A stretch of DNA of 64,000 nt from Bdellovibrionales bacterium (GTDB lineage: Bacteria; Bdellovibrionota; Bdellovibrionia; Bdellovibrionales; UBA1609), in assembly GCA_023301025.1 (NCBI GenBank), contig JALZUR010000015.1, forward strand, positions 22,491 through 86,490. Direction: 5' to 3'. The notes under the pieces were generated by a model. That model was not told the origin of the DNA. It worked only from the letters and a program-made list of their open reading frames with translations, and did not search any database. Made by a program: the position numbers and the translations under genes. Positions 17,884-27,481 of the stretch are shown here, piece after piece. Every line of letters starts with the position of its first letter. Position 1 is the first letter of the stretch.

Positions 17884-19512
17884 GTGAATAAATTCTCATT
17901 TAAAGATAGATCCAAGAATCTAAAAAGTATTAAAAGTGATTCTTACGATATTGTAGTTGTAGGTGGTGGTATTACTGGGGCTGGAGTTGCAAGAGAAGCT
18001 GCTCTTAGAGGTTTTAAGGTTTGTTTGCTCGAAAAATCTGATTTTTCAACAGGGGCCAGTTCAAAATCTAGTAAGCTTGCACATGGTGGATTAAGGTATC
18101 TTGAAAATTTTGAATTTGATTTAGTAGCTGAAGCTTTAAATGAAAGACAGCATCTTTTAAGAATGGCTACGCATATGGTGCGTCCTTTGTCTTTTTTAGT
18201 ACCAATTTATAAAGGTGATAGAGTTGGCTGGTGGAAGATGAAAGCTGGAATGCTTTTGTATGATCTCTTATGTGCTTTCAGAGCGCCAAAACTCCATACA
18301 TCGTTAAATCCTAAAAAAGTTACAGCATCAAATTCTAATTTAAAAACAGAAGGTTTGAAAGGTGGCTTTGTTTATTCGGATGCTTATATGGATGATGATA
18401 GACTTGTTGTTGAAACTCTTAGATCGGTAAGTGATAAAATTGATGTGATCTCTTACTGTGAGGTTAAAACGGTTAAAATCAGTACTGATAAAAAAGAAGA
18501 AACTGAAACAAATGGGGGAGGAGTTGAACTAAGCTGTTATGACTCTATTGAAGATAACGAGTTTAAGCTTAAAGGCACCCATCTTATCTCTTGTGTTGGG
18601 CCTTGGACGGATACTTTTGGAAAAATTGTCGATGACAGTTGGAAAGATAAGATGCGACCTTCCAAAGGTATACACTTATGTGTCAAAAAATCTCTTTTAG
18701 AACTAGAAACTGCTATGGTTATGGCCGCTGATAAAAGTAAGAGAATTCTTTTTTGTATCCCAAGAAAAGACTTTGATATTATTGGAACAACTGACACGGA
18801 TTACAATGAAGATTTAGATAAGGTAAGTTCAAATGATGATGATATCTCTTATGTTAAAAAAGTTTTATCAGAGTATTTTCCAAAAATTGATATCAAAGAT
18901 AGTGATATACTTTCCACTTATGCAGGAGTTAGACCTCTGATTCATGATGGTTCCTCAAATGAGAGCAAAGTGAGTAGAAATCATAGAGTTTTCAATGTAG
19001 ATGATAAGCCTATTACTTTTATATCAGGGGGCAAGTACACAACTTATTTAAGTATGGCAATTCACGCTGTGGATAAAGCTGTTAAAAGTAATAAAAAATT
19101 AGTTTCTTCTGCAGAAAATATCCGATCTGAAAGGCGTAAACTTTTTGTTGGTATCAATACAAAAGAGAATCAAAATTTAGCTCTTAATAAAATTATGTCT
19201 TTAAATTTAGATTGGAGTATAGATAACATTAATGATTTTGTAGATAATCATGGCGCTCAGTCTTATGAGTTTATTTCTGAAAACTTAAACAAAACTTATT
19301 TGCAAACAGAGGCAAGTGTTGCAATTGAATATTACTGTTGTGGACATCTTTTGGATTTTTACGAAAGACGAACATCATGGTCTCTTTCAAGACGATTTAC
19401 TGATGAAGTAAATATCAAAGAAGTTGCTCTTGAGTTTAGAAATCAATTTGGCTGGACTGATAAAATTTTGAATCAAGAGATTGAAGTTTTACGAGCGTTC
19501 TTAAGAAGTTGA
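17884..19512 (+). CDS. glpD: FAD-dependent glycerol-3-phosphate dehydrogenase
   Basis: Membrane-associated flavoenzyme that oxidises glycerol-3-phosphate to dihydroxyacetone phosphate and reduces quinone. The FAD dinucleotide motif VVGGGITGAGVAREAALRG lies at about 24-42, followed by SSKSSKLAHGGLRYLE, the GlpD hallmark. GIRPL-type sequence appears as TYAGVRPL, and GGKYTTY follows at about 382; a helical C-terminal domain completes 542 residues. The GTG start has AAGGAG six bases upstream; the ATG at 17879 is out of frame. No glpF or glpK is adjacent, so it may serve phospholipid turnover or recycling of host glycerolipids (inference). Confidence 0.94.
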   Translation: MNKFSFKDRSKNLKSIKSDSYDIVVVGGGITGAGVAREAALRGFKVCLLEKSDFSTGASSKSSKLAHGGLRYLENFEFDLVAEALNERQHLLRMATHMVRPLSFLVPIYKGDRVGWWKMKAGMLLYDLLCAFRAPKLHTSLNPKKVTASNSNLKTEGLKGGFVYSDAYMDDDRLVVETLRSVSDKIDVISYCEVKTVKISTDKKEETETNGGGVELSCYDSIEDNEFKLKGTHLISCVGPWTDTFGKIVDDSWKDKMRPSKGIHLCVKKSLLELETAMVMAADKSKRILFCIPRKDFDIIGTTDTDYNEDLDKVSSNDDDISYVKKVLSEYFPKIDIKDSDILSTYAGVRPLIHDGSSNESKVSRNHRVFNVDDKPITFISGGKYTTYLSMAIHAVDKAVKSNKKLVSSAENIRSERRKLFVGINTKENQNLALNKIMSLNLDWSIDNINDFVDNHGAQSYEFISENLNKTYLQTEASVAIEYYCCGHLLDFYERRTSWSLSRRFTDEVNIKEVALEFRNQFGWTDKILNQEIEVLRAFLRS

Positions 19513-19617
19513 CTCTGTAGTGACATAGGTGTGAAATGAAATTACAATTGTTTCAATTGAGTTAGATTTTTTACTGAATCGATTCCTTTTAAACAGTTTT
19601 ATACTTAAGCTTTTTAA

Positions 19618-20673
<1,056 letters not shown>

Positions 20674-20680
20674 AGTTTTT

Positions 20681-21103
20681 ATGGACAGAGAAGAGGCTTT
20701 TATAAGAGCAGCAAAAGTACTTTTTTATGGCTCTTTAGACGAAGCCTTCTCTTTAAAAAAAGCTATACTCGTAGCACGAGAAAAATCAGATTTCGAACAG
20801 CTTAGGCTTATACATAATCTCTTAGAAAAAAAACAAAACAATCAATTTAATTTCCATACTAAAAACCTTGAAGAGGGTCAGATACAAATAGCCAAAGGAA
20901 TTAGGCTTGAGTATTGGCGTGAATTTAAGTTTAATTCTGTAGCTGAAGTTTTTTATCCGATTTTGTACAAGTGGATCGGTGATTTTAAGGATCATGATAT
21001 TAAAAATCTTTTAAATCTATCTGGTGGAGCTATTCTAATGAGATACAATACTGGTGTCATAAGACTTGGTTCTTTTATTGTGAGAGAGGTATCTGGTGAA
21101 TGA
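20681..21103 (+). CDS. Unknown 140-residue cytoplasmic protein in the mreB operon
   Basis: I do not recognise this protein. No signal peptide or membrane segment is visible; it looks helical in its first half with a mixed C-terminus (SGGAILMRYNTGVIRLGSF). It starts eight bases after mreB and overlaps the next gene by eight bases, so it is almost certainly co-transcribed with mreB and the downstream tail-anchored protein. Its conserved position next to mreB could be checked in relatives; no function is assigned. Confidence 0.78.
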   Translation: MDREEAFIRAAKVLFYGSLDEAFSLKKAILVAREKSDFEQLRLIHNLLEKKQNNQFNFHTKNLEEGQIQIAKGIRLEYWREFKFNSVAEVFYPILYKWIGDFKDHDIKNLLNLSGGAILMRYNTGVIRLGSFIVREVSGE

Positions 21104-21431
21104 TGAAAAGCTGATCTCTCAAAAAAAAATAAGTTCCTTCTTCTTTGAAAAAAAACTTTATCAGTATGCTACAAAATCATTAAATGAAAAAGACAGAGAC
21201 TTGATGAAGTCTTTTTGTGAAAGTGAAGCTAAAGCAAAAAAGACTTTAGCCTCTGTCTTGATGAGTTTTGAGTATTTAGAAAAGCTTAAAGAAACAGAGA
21301 TTAATAAAGAGTGGACAGAGCAAACAGTTTACAATGAGGTTAAAAAAGAAAATTTAACTAAATACTTAGTGATATCTTTTTTAGTACTTTTATTAATTGT
21401 TGTGTCTTACTTAGCATACAAATTGATTTAA
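21096..21431 (+). CDS. Unknown small tail-anchored membrane protein
   Basis: A 111-residue protein with a charged helical cytoplasmic part and one C-terminal transmembrane helix (about 89-110, YLVISFLVLLLIVVSYLAYK), predicting N-in tail-anchored topology. The GTG start lies within the end of the previous gene, with GAGAGG upstream, so translation is probably coupled. Lying between mreB and a histidine kinase, it could tether something to the membrane, but no homologue is recognised. Confidence 0.78.
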   Translation: MNDEKLISQKKISSFFFEKKLYQYATKSLNEKDRDLMKSFCESEAKAKKTLASVLMSFEYLEKLKETEINKEWTEQTVYNEVKKENLTKYLVISFLVLLLIVVSYLAYKLI

Positions 21432-21451
21432 TCAGTAAGTGAGGTGACTAA

Positions 21452-23131
21452 ATGCAAAACAACACCTACAGTTTAAGACAGATTATCTTTGCTTGGATTT
21501 TAGTTTTTAAGATTTCTTTTTTTATCTTCATATACATTTTACTCTCAAAACTTTTTAGTCAGTATGTTGATAACTCTTCTTTTAAAGACTTAAGGTATTC
21601 AAAACTATTAATCGAAAAAGAAGTAACTAAAGAAGAGATAAATCTTAAAAATAATCTATCAAGACATATAAATTCAAGAATGTTTACCTCTGCTTTAAAA
21701 GAGAAAAACGTTGAAAGTGTTTTAAAGTACATAAAAAATTGGAAGTCATTGGGACGACTTTACAGAATATCTTTGTTCAACAAAGAGGGCTTAAAAGTTT
21801 CATTAATAGACTTAAACCCCATTTCTGACAATGCACTAATGTCTAACTCCTTAACTGCAAAACTAAAAGGGGGATATGAGGTTACAAAATATTATATAGA
21901 AAAAGAAAATCTTTTTATTCAAGTTACAAGAAATATCTTGGATCAAGAAGGTCTATCTATAGGATATATACAAGAGTCTAAGCAGCTAGATTTAGGAAGA
22001 GTAAAAAGTATTTTACCAGAGCAAACAAAATTTTTAGTATCTGACAACAGCAATATTTTTTCTATAAATGATACTTTAAGTGATAAATTTAAGAGAAAAC
22101 TTTTAAATATTAAGTCAGAGGCTTTTGAAATTTCGTCTGGAAAAGTTTTTTTTGATGGTTTAGTTTATAAAGTTGATGATCGTAATAATATTCTTATTCT
22201 AAAAGAAAAACTTAAAAATATATTTTATCTCTCTTTTTATAAAAACTATTTACTATATTTTGTCATTTATATTCTATTAATCGGACTTATCTTTTATTTA
22301 TCTTTTAATTACACCGTAACTAAGCCTTTAGAAGATTTATGTTTGTATATAAAATCAAACTTTAAAGATAAGAAAACTTCTATGTCTCAGCTTAAAGAGA
22401 TAAGAGAGATTGAGAGTTTAGTACAAAGTAGGGTTGGCGAGTTTAATACAGTTATAAGTGAAGCTCATGCTGGTAAAAAACGAGATGTTAATATGATGGT
22501 TGCAAGTTTAGCCCATGAACTTAATAATGCCCTTTCTTATATTGGTGGAAATATTAGTTTTTTAGAAGACGAAATGAGTGAAAAAGAACCTGATAAAGAA
22601 GAGATAAATGAGTCACTTGTTGATATCAAAAGTGGTTTTGATAGCATGAAAAATATCGTATCTGATCTGAAAGTTTTTTCTTCGCAATCTGATTATAAGA
22701 TAAAAAGTATATTTATTTCAGAAATATTTGATCAAATTAAAAAAGTTTTTAACAATATTGAAATTACTAATGAATTAGAAAATAGAAAGATTTCAGTTGA
22801 TTCTGATAGGCTCTTTCAGGTTTTACAAAATATAATTCAAAACGCAAATCATGCAAAAGATAAAGATGAGATTTTAGTAAAAATAGCTGCTTATAAAGTC
22901 CCAAATGAAGATTATATGTTCATTGATGTTTCTGACAATGGTCTTGGTGTACCAAAAAATATTCAAGATAAGATCTTTCAACCTTTTTTTACGACTAAAA
23001 AAAATAAAGGGGGTACAGGCTTAGGTCTTGCTTTATCTTTAGATATTATGATGGGCATGGAAGGAGACTTATTTCTAAAGGACTCTAGTGAACAGGGTAG
23101 TATTTTTTGTTTAAAAATTAAATTGGTTTAA
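21452..23131 (+). CDS. Membrane sensor histidine kinase
   Basis: Two-component sensor kinase. A first membrane helix (about 12-33) and a second (about 264-286) enclose a 230-residue extracytoplasmic sensor. A short HAMP-like linker leads to the H-box LAHELNNALSYIGGN with phospho-acceptor His355, then N-box (Asn464 in IIQNANHAKD), G1 DNGLGVP, F-box FQPFFTTK and G2 GGTGLGLAL. HELNN is typical of HisKA kinases of the NtrB-related group. Length is 559 residues. No response regulator lies next to it, so its partner is elsewhere. The GAGGTG site precedes the ATG; it is 20 bases downstream of the tail-anchored protein gene. Confidence 0.9.
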   Translation: MQNNTYSLRQIIFAWILVFKISFFIFIYILLSKLFSQYVDNSSFKDLRYSKLLIEKEVTKEEINLKNNLSRHINSRMFTSALKEKNVESVLKYIKNWKSLGRLYRISLFNKEGLKVSLIDLNPISDNALMSNSLTAKLKGGYEVTKYYIEKENLFIQVTRNILDQEGLSIGYIQESKQLDLGRVKSILPEQTKFLVSDNSNIFSINDTLSDKFKRKLLNIKSEAFEISSGKVFFDGLVYKVDDRNNILILKEKLKNIFYLSFYKNYLLYFVIYILLIGLIFYLSFNYTVTKPLEDLCLYIKSNFKDKKTSMSQLKEIREIESLVQSRVGEFNTVISEAHAGKKRDVNMMVASLAHELNNALSYIGGNISFLEDEMSEKEPDKEEINESLVDIKSGFDSMKNIVSDLKVFSSQSDYKIKSIFISEIFDQIKKVFNNIEITNELENRKISVDSDRLFQVLQNIIQNANHAKDKDEILVKIAAYKVPNEDYMFIDVSDNGLGVPKNIQDKIFQPFFTTKKNKGGTGLGLALSLDIMMGMEGDLFLKDSSEQGSIFCLKIKLV

Positions 23132-23241
23132 TTGATAGAAAAAAGCTGACACAAAACCTGAAAGTTTTTTTAGTTGTTTTGTTAAACTCTAAAACAATAG
23201 TAAGTGTTTAAAATTAATACAAAAATGCCGATAGGTTAGCT

Positions 23242-23745
23242 ATGCGATCTAAAAACACAACGCTTGATATTATTTTTATCGTCATTTTTTCTATACTTGT
23301 TTTCTTTGGCGCTCTATTTATTTTTTTAGAAATAAAAGATCCATCTAATAAAAAAAAGGTTTCTGTTAGAAGCTTAGAGCGTGTCATGAATAAAAAAGTA
23401 AATAAAAGAATTAGAAGTCTTGAAGGTAAGAAGGTTTTTTTTAAGAATAAAATTAGAAATGGTACTGATGTAGAGAATATGGAAAATGAAGGTGCTGTTA
23501 GTGCTGAATCACAAAAAGATAACAGCTTTCAAATTTTTAAAAAAGATGAAGATTTTAATAAGGATCAAGGTGCTAAATCTGTGTTTGATGGTGTTTTAGA
23601 AGAAGCAAATATAGAAGCTCAGTCTTACCCTTCAAATGAATTAGAGTTTTATAAAAAAGAACTAATTGAAAGGGCTAGAGATGCTGGTTGGTATATCGAG
23701 TTAAACGATGACCTTGAAGTGATAAAGCAAGAAAAAATAAACTAG
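23242..23745 (+). CDS. Unknown single-pass membrane protein
   Basis: A 167-residue protein with one N-terminal transmembrane helix (about 9-30, IIFIVIFSILVFFGALFIFL) and a highly charged, lysine-rich, probably partly disordered remainder, ending in a short structured segment (ELIERARDAGWYIELNDD). No known domain is recognised. It follows the histidine kinase by about 110 bases and is convergent with the JAMM-domain gene, two bases away. It could be a late member of the mreB operon. Confidence 0.7.
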   Translation: MRSKNTTLDIIFIVIFSILVFFGALFIFLEIKDPSNKKKVSVRSLERVMNKKVNKRIRSLEGKKVFFKNKIRNGTDVENMENEGAVSAESQKDNSFQIFKKDEDFNKDQGAKSVFDGVLEEANIEAQSYPSNELEFYKKELIERARDAGWYIELNDDLEVIKQEKIN

Positions 23746-23747
23746 CT

Positions 23748-24161
23748 TTAAAAAGCAATATTTGAATCTTTAAATGAGTAGTATCTATTTTTCGATATAA
23801 TAATGTGATCGATTAAATCTATTCTCATTAATTTCGAAGCTTTAAACAGATCACATGTTATTTCTATATCTTTTTTTGAAGGTTTTGGGCATTCACTTGG
23901 ATGTGAGTGATAAAGAATGTAGCTATGAGCGTTTTGTTTTATAAGTGATTGAAAGATATCTCTTGGATGAAAAGTGCATTCATTAAGTGTTCCAATAAAG
24001 TGCCTGTTTAAGAATAGCGGTTTTTTCAGCGTGTTCAAAGATAGAGTCCACACCTCTTCTTTTTTATAAGAGATTGTATCTTTGATTAAAGAAAAGGCTA
24101 TCTTACTTGATGTGACTGACTTGTTTAGTTTGTGCATTTGCAAATTTAAATGCAAATGCAT
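23748..24161 (-). CDS. Stand-alone RadC-type JAB/MPN metalloprotein
   Basis: This is the C-terminal MPN (JAMM) domain of the RadC/UPF0758 family without the N-terminal helix-hairpin-helix half; it has 137 residues rather than about 225. The zinc motif appears complete: Glu35 or Glu36, His85-Ser-His87 in YHSHPS, and Asp98 in KPSKKD. Family members are often found with mobile elements; their biochemical role is unclear, and a link with recombination was not upheld. A 10-bp inverted repeat (24133-24142 with 24151-24160) covers the start codon at 24161; the in-frame ATG at 24137 is an alternative start. Confidence 0.8.
   Translation of the reverse strand: MHLHLNLQMHKLNKSVTSSKIAFSLIKDTISYKKEEVWTLSLNTLKKPLFLNRHFIGTLNECTFHPRDIFQSLIKQNAHSYILYHSHPSECPKPSKKDIEITCDLFKASKLMRIDLIDHIIISKNRYYSFKDSNIAF
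24133..24160. repeat. 10-bp inverted repeat over the start of the JAMM gene
   Basis: TGCATTTGCA (24133-24142) and TGCAAATGCA (24151-24160) are perfect reverse complements with an 8-base loop. On the minus strand this foldback takes in the start codon (24159-24161) and first codons of the JAMM-domain gene, so it might mask translation initiation or act as a protein-binding site. Confidence 0.5.
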
Positions 24162-24185
24162 GTGCCTTAGGTAGGCTCGACAGAT

Positions 24186-24746
24186 TTAGTCTTGAGGTTC
24201 AAAATTTTTATTATTCGGATTCGGCAGATTAGGAAGTATTTCCATGTACGGTTGAGTCTCACCATCAGTGAGAGTTTCAGTTTGCCCCATAAGCATAGCT
24301 GCTGAAGCAACTCTTTTTTCTAAGGTCTGTCTGACCTCTTCAAAGGGAGTATCGCCTTTTTTACTTCCGCTAGAATTGGTAGGAAGATCAATTCTTTGTG
24401 GTTTTTGATTTTCATACTCTTCTAAAGGAAAAGCGCCTAATTTAGCTAAAAAAGCAGATATACTACTATTTTTGTGTTGAATGATTTCTCTAAGTGTCTT
24501 TAAAGGCGCATACTGAGCTGACTTTTTTTCTGCTTCGAAGATGATTTGTGTTAAAGTAGCTGCTGTGATGTCGTTTTTTGATTTGTTATCAATAACAACA
24601 ACATGTTCATTTGAACGAACCATTTTGGCAATGTCATCTAAAGTGACGTAACAACTCTGTTGAGTGTCATAAAGCTTTCTATTTTGGTATCTTTTGACTA
24701 TTTTCGGGCGCTGCTCGCTTTGATTAAGTTCGTCAGTGTGATTCAC
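24186..24746 (-). CDS. phaR: Polyhydroxyalkanoate synthesis regulator PhaR-like protein
   Basis: Cytosolic DNA-binding regulator. The N-terminal PHB_acc_N domain (about 14-75) is clear: IVKRYQNRKLYDTQQSCYVT followed by LDDIAKMVRSNEHVVVIDN and TLTQIIFEAEKK. In producers of polyhydroxybutyrate this domain binds both the polymer and the phasin promoter. The C-terminal half is low complexity. No phaA/B/C genes are in the window, so the target may be different; the family also occurs in bacteria without the polymer. The GTG start has AGGAGG eight bases upstream. Confidence 0.88.
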   Translation of the reverse strand: MNHTDELNQSEQRPKIVKRYQNRKLYDTQQSCYVTLDDIAKMVRSNEHVVVIDNKSKNDITAATLTQIIFEAEKKSAQYAPLKTLREIIQHKNSSISAFLAKLGAFPLEEYENQKPQRIDLPTNSSGSKKGDTPFEEVRQTLEKRVASAAMLMGQTETLTDGETQPYMEILPNLPNPNNKNFEPQD

Positions 24747-24807
24747 AAGTCGTCCCTCCTACATCTTTATGTGTCATTTTAGACAGAGTGTCATACACAA
24801 TTAAGGG

Positions 24808-24836
24808 TACAATATATGTATGTTGGCTAGTGTCAA
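24808..24836 (-). promoter_or_regulatory. Candidate sigma-70 promoter for the phaR-like gene
   Basis: On the minus strand a perfect -35 TTGACA (24836-24831) is followed after 16 bases by TATTGT (about 24814-24809), four of six matches to the -10 consensus. It lies about 60-90 bases upstream of the phaR start in the divergent 213-base region shared with the TPR lipoprotein gene. Confidence 0.4.
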
Positions 24837-24959
24837 GAATCTAGGCAAATAAATCTATTTAAGTTTTTTAAGCCCTTAAAAACCAGTCTAATGGAGGGTT
24901 TAAGGTATAATCTGCTGAAATTGCCTATATATAAGGTTGTTTTTTACCGATATTAAAAG

Positions 24960-26789
24960 GTGAGATTCATACTAAAAACTGGTTTTTTGACGCTACTTTT
25001 AGCCGCTTTTGTGGCCTGTAGCACTGCCCCTAAAAAAAGTACTGGATCTGAATTTTTGGGCAAAAATCAAAAAAAAACTCCTCAAATGAGTCTTGATTTT
25101 GTGTATCTAAAAGCCCAACTACTAACCTATAGCGGTGATTTAGATGAGGCAAAAAAACTTTTACAGACATTTCTAAATCAAGAAAATACTATTACTGATA
25201 AAGCGAGTGACTCTTCTGCACTTAAGATAATGCTTGGTCGGATATTAGTTCAACAAGAAGAACACTTTGAGGCTAGTAAAATTTATGCTGGTTTGTTAGA
25301 TGAGCATCCAGAAAATAAGACAGCTCTATCAGAAGTGGCTAAATTTTATTACGGCATCAAAAACTTTGATGCAGCATTAGAACTATATCAAAAATTGATA
25401 GTACTAGAGCCAGAAAATGAAAATCATCTAATTTATGCTGGTCTTGTATTTTATGAAAAGAACAATACAACGAAAGCAAAAAAGTACTTCTATACAATAA
25501 CTAAAAAATTTCCAAAATCTTCACACCTTGGTCATTACTATCTTGGTCATTTAAAGCGTGAAGAGGGAAAAGCTGAAGCTTCATTGTGGCATTATAAAAA
25601 ATGTGAAGCTGTTGCTCCTATAAGTTTTAGTGCATGTCATTTGGATCACGCCGATCTTTTACAAATTTTAGGACAAGAAGAAAAGGCGTATAAGTTACTT
25701 GAAGGGTATACAAAGAAAAATTCTGATTACAGCATTCTTGAAAAGATGGTTCAGTTTTCTATTGAAAAACAAAACTTAGATCAGGCTTTAGTAAATCTCT
25801 TTGAGCAAGAAAAACTTAAACCAAAAGATTTAGAATTAAAAAGAAGAATAGGACATGCTTTACTTATGCAAGAAAGTGTACCTGAGGCTTTATCTAGGTT
25901 TGAGTTTGTTTCACAAGATAAACTTTCAAAAAATGAAGATCATTTTAATGTCTTAAGAATTTATAAAAGTTTAAAAAAAGATATAGAATTAAAATCTTTT
26001 TTAAACACTTTGACTAAAAATAGAGATTTGAATAGTAATTTTTTTATTGATCAAAGATACTACTTAGACAAAACAGATATAAATTTTACATCTATGTGTA
26101 AAAGTGTAAAGAAAAGCAATCGCTCTCATTGTTATCATGCTTTAGGTCTTTTTAGTTTAAGAGATCAAACTTACAAAAAAGCTAAAATATTTTTTAATAA
26201 ATCACTTAAATATAACAGTAAGAATTTTGAGTCTTTGTATATGCTCGGAAGAGTTAAGATCGAGTTTATGAGCCAATCAGAAAGTGGCGAAAAATTAATG
26301 TTAAAAGCTCTAAAAATAAAACCAGAATACTCGCAAGCACTTAACTATTTGTCCTACAATTGGGCGAAAAGAGATGTAAATTTGGAAAAATCTTTTGAGT
26401 TTTCCCAACGTGCATTAATGCAAGAGCCATTGAATGGACACTTTTTAGATACATTTGGTTATGTACTTTATCGAATGAAAGAGTATGAGAATGCACTTGG
26501 AGTGCTTAAAAAAGCTTCAAAAATATCTCCTGAAAATGCAGAAATTTATGAACACATTGCAGACACCTATGTTGGCTTAAGCTTTCCAAATAAAGCCATA
26601 GCTTTTTATGAACTTGCCTCTGAACTTATATCAGGTAAGAATCTTGAAAGACTTGGGAGTAAAATTGCAGATGTTAAAAAAACCTATCCAGAACGTTTTA
26701 AAGAATCTCCATATAAAACTACTATTGGCACTAGTGATGATATTAAGCGCCCAACTAGGATGCCAGCAGCTATCAAAAAGGGAAAGTAG
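24960..26789 (+). CDS. TPR-repeat outer-membrane lipoprotein
   Basis: Exported lipoprotein: basic n-region, hydrophobic segment and cysteine at about residue 20 (FVAC). The remaining 590 residues are tetratricopeptide repeats, clearest at about 90-190 and 470-580 (SQALNYLSYNWA, LDTFGYVLYRMKEYENAL, AEIYEHIADTYVGL). TPR lipoproteins of this size next to a LolB-like gene are common in proteobacteria and probably scaffold envelope complexes. The GTG at 24960 is chosen because it alone gives a positively charged n-region; the ribosome-binding site is weak. A TATAAT at 24906-24911 could be its -10. The 3' end overlaps the next gene by about 119 bases. Confidence 0.85.
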   Translation: MRFILKTGFLTLLLAAFVACSTAPKKSTGSEFLGKNQKKTPQMSLDFVYLKAQLLTYSGDLDEAKKLLQTFLNQENTITDKASDSSALKIMLGRILVQQEEHFEASKIYAGLLDEHPENKTALSEVAKFYYGIKNFDAALELYQKLIVLEPENENHLIYAGLVFYEKNNTTKAKKYFYTITKKFPKSSHLGHYYLGHLKREEGKAEASLWHYKKCEAVAPISFSACHLDHADLLQILGQEEKAYKLLEGYTKKNSDYSILEKMVQFSIEKQNLDQALVNLFEQEKLKPKDLELKRRIGHALLMQESVPEALSRFEFVSQDKLSKNEDHFNVLRIYKSLKKDIELKSFLNTLTKNRDLNSNFFIDQRYYLDKTDINFTSMCKSVKKSNRSHCYHALGLFSLRDQTYKKAKIFFNKSLKYNSKNFESLYMLGRVKIEFMSQSESGEKLMLKALKIKPEYSQALNYLSYNWAKRDVNLEKSFEFSQRALMQEPLNGHFLDTFGYVLYRMKEYENALGVLKKASKISPENAEIYEHIADTYVGLSFPNKAIAFYELASELISGKNLERLGSKIADVKKTYPERFKESPYKTTIGTSDDIKRPTRMPAAIKKGK

Positions 26790-27306
26790 TGTGCAAAAGA
26801 ATGGCCTTCACTATTGGAGTGCAAAAATTGAGTTTATTAATAAATTAAAAAACAACAGGCAATCAGGTTTAGCTAAAATATATATTCAAGGTGAAGATCA
26901 TTTAAGAATGGATATTATGGATCCTTTTGGATTTGTTAAAATTGGATCAGTAGTTGTTAATAAAAACCAAGCTAAGGTAAACTTTCTAAAGCAAACTCCC
27001 TACGAAGGTCCAGTCTATGATGAAATGCTTTCGGATATGCTTAAGGTAAATATTACTGTTAAAGACTTTTTTTCTCTTTTCACTCAAAATGATTTTTCTA
27101 AGAAAAATTGGAAATGTGATAAATCAAGCTCTGAAGCCCCACACTCTTGCACTCACCTAGACCAAGAGATAACTATATCTTGGTCTGGTTCTATGAAAAA
27201 TGTTGGAGCTCTTTGTACTGTAAATCACAGTAGGGCTGATATTTCTTTAAAAGTAAAAGACTACAGACTGATAGAAGAAAAAAGAGATTCTCTTTTTAGC
27301 TTATAG
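26671..27306 (+). CDS. LolB-like outer-membrane lipoprotein
   Basis: Probable lipoprotein receptor-like protein. A signal sequence (LLLALVMILSAQLGC) ends in a cysteine, although Gln at -3 of the lipobox is unusual. The mature part (HYWSAKIEFINKL..., LRMDIMDPFGFVKIGSVVV) has the one-sided beta-barrel pattern of LolB/DUF4292 proteins, which accept lipoproteins from LolA and insert them into the outer membrane. ATG 26671, with GGGAG upstream, is preferred over the longer reading from 26608. Even so it overlaps the TPR gene by 119 bases in another frame, and ATG 26734 is a shorter alternative. Assignment to LolB rests on pattern only. Confidence 0.65.
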   Translation: MLKKPIQNVLKNLHIKLLLALVMILSAQLGCQQLSKRESSVQKNGLHYWSAKIEFINKLKNNRQSGLAKIYIQGEDHLRMDIMDPFGFVKIGSVVVNKNQAKVNFLKQTPYEGPVYDEMLSDMLKVNITVKDFFSLFTQNDFSKKNWKCDKSSSEAPHSCTHLDQEITISWSGSMKNVGALCTVNHSRADISLKVKDYRLIEEKRDSLFSL

Positions 27307-27374
27307 ACTCAAAAATTTTAAAAAATTAAGAATCTAAAGCTAAAGAAACCTTAACAAAAAAATAGATTTTCTTT

Positions 27375-27403
27375 TTTAAAAAAAGAAAAAGCTTATTTAT
27401 AAT
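27375..27403 (+). promoter_or_regulatory. Candidate promoter of the prkA operon
   Basis: A perfect TATAAT (27398-27403) lies 17 bases after TTTAAA (27375-27380, four of six matches to the -35 box), about 80 bases upstream of prkA in a very AT-rich leader. In other bacteria this operon is under stress or sporulation sigma factors, so a different sigma factor could use this region. Confidence 0.3.
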
Positions 27404-27481
27404 ATAAATATTATTCATCCTTGAATATTTGTAATTTTATAAATTAGTAGAGACAATCTATTTAGTGGAGGTATTGGTCTT

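Noticed and set aside
24186..24746. Complete polyhydroxyalkanoate locus
   Set aside because: Only the regulator-like gene is present; no synthase, thiolase, reductase or phasin gene is in the window.
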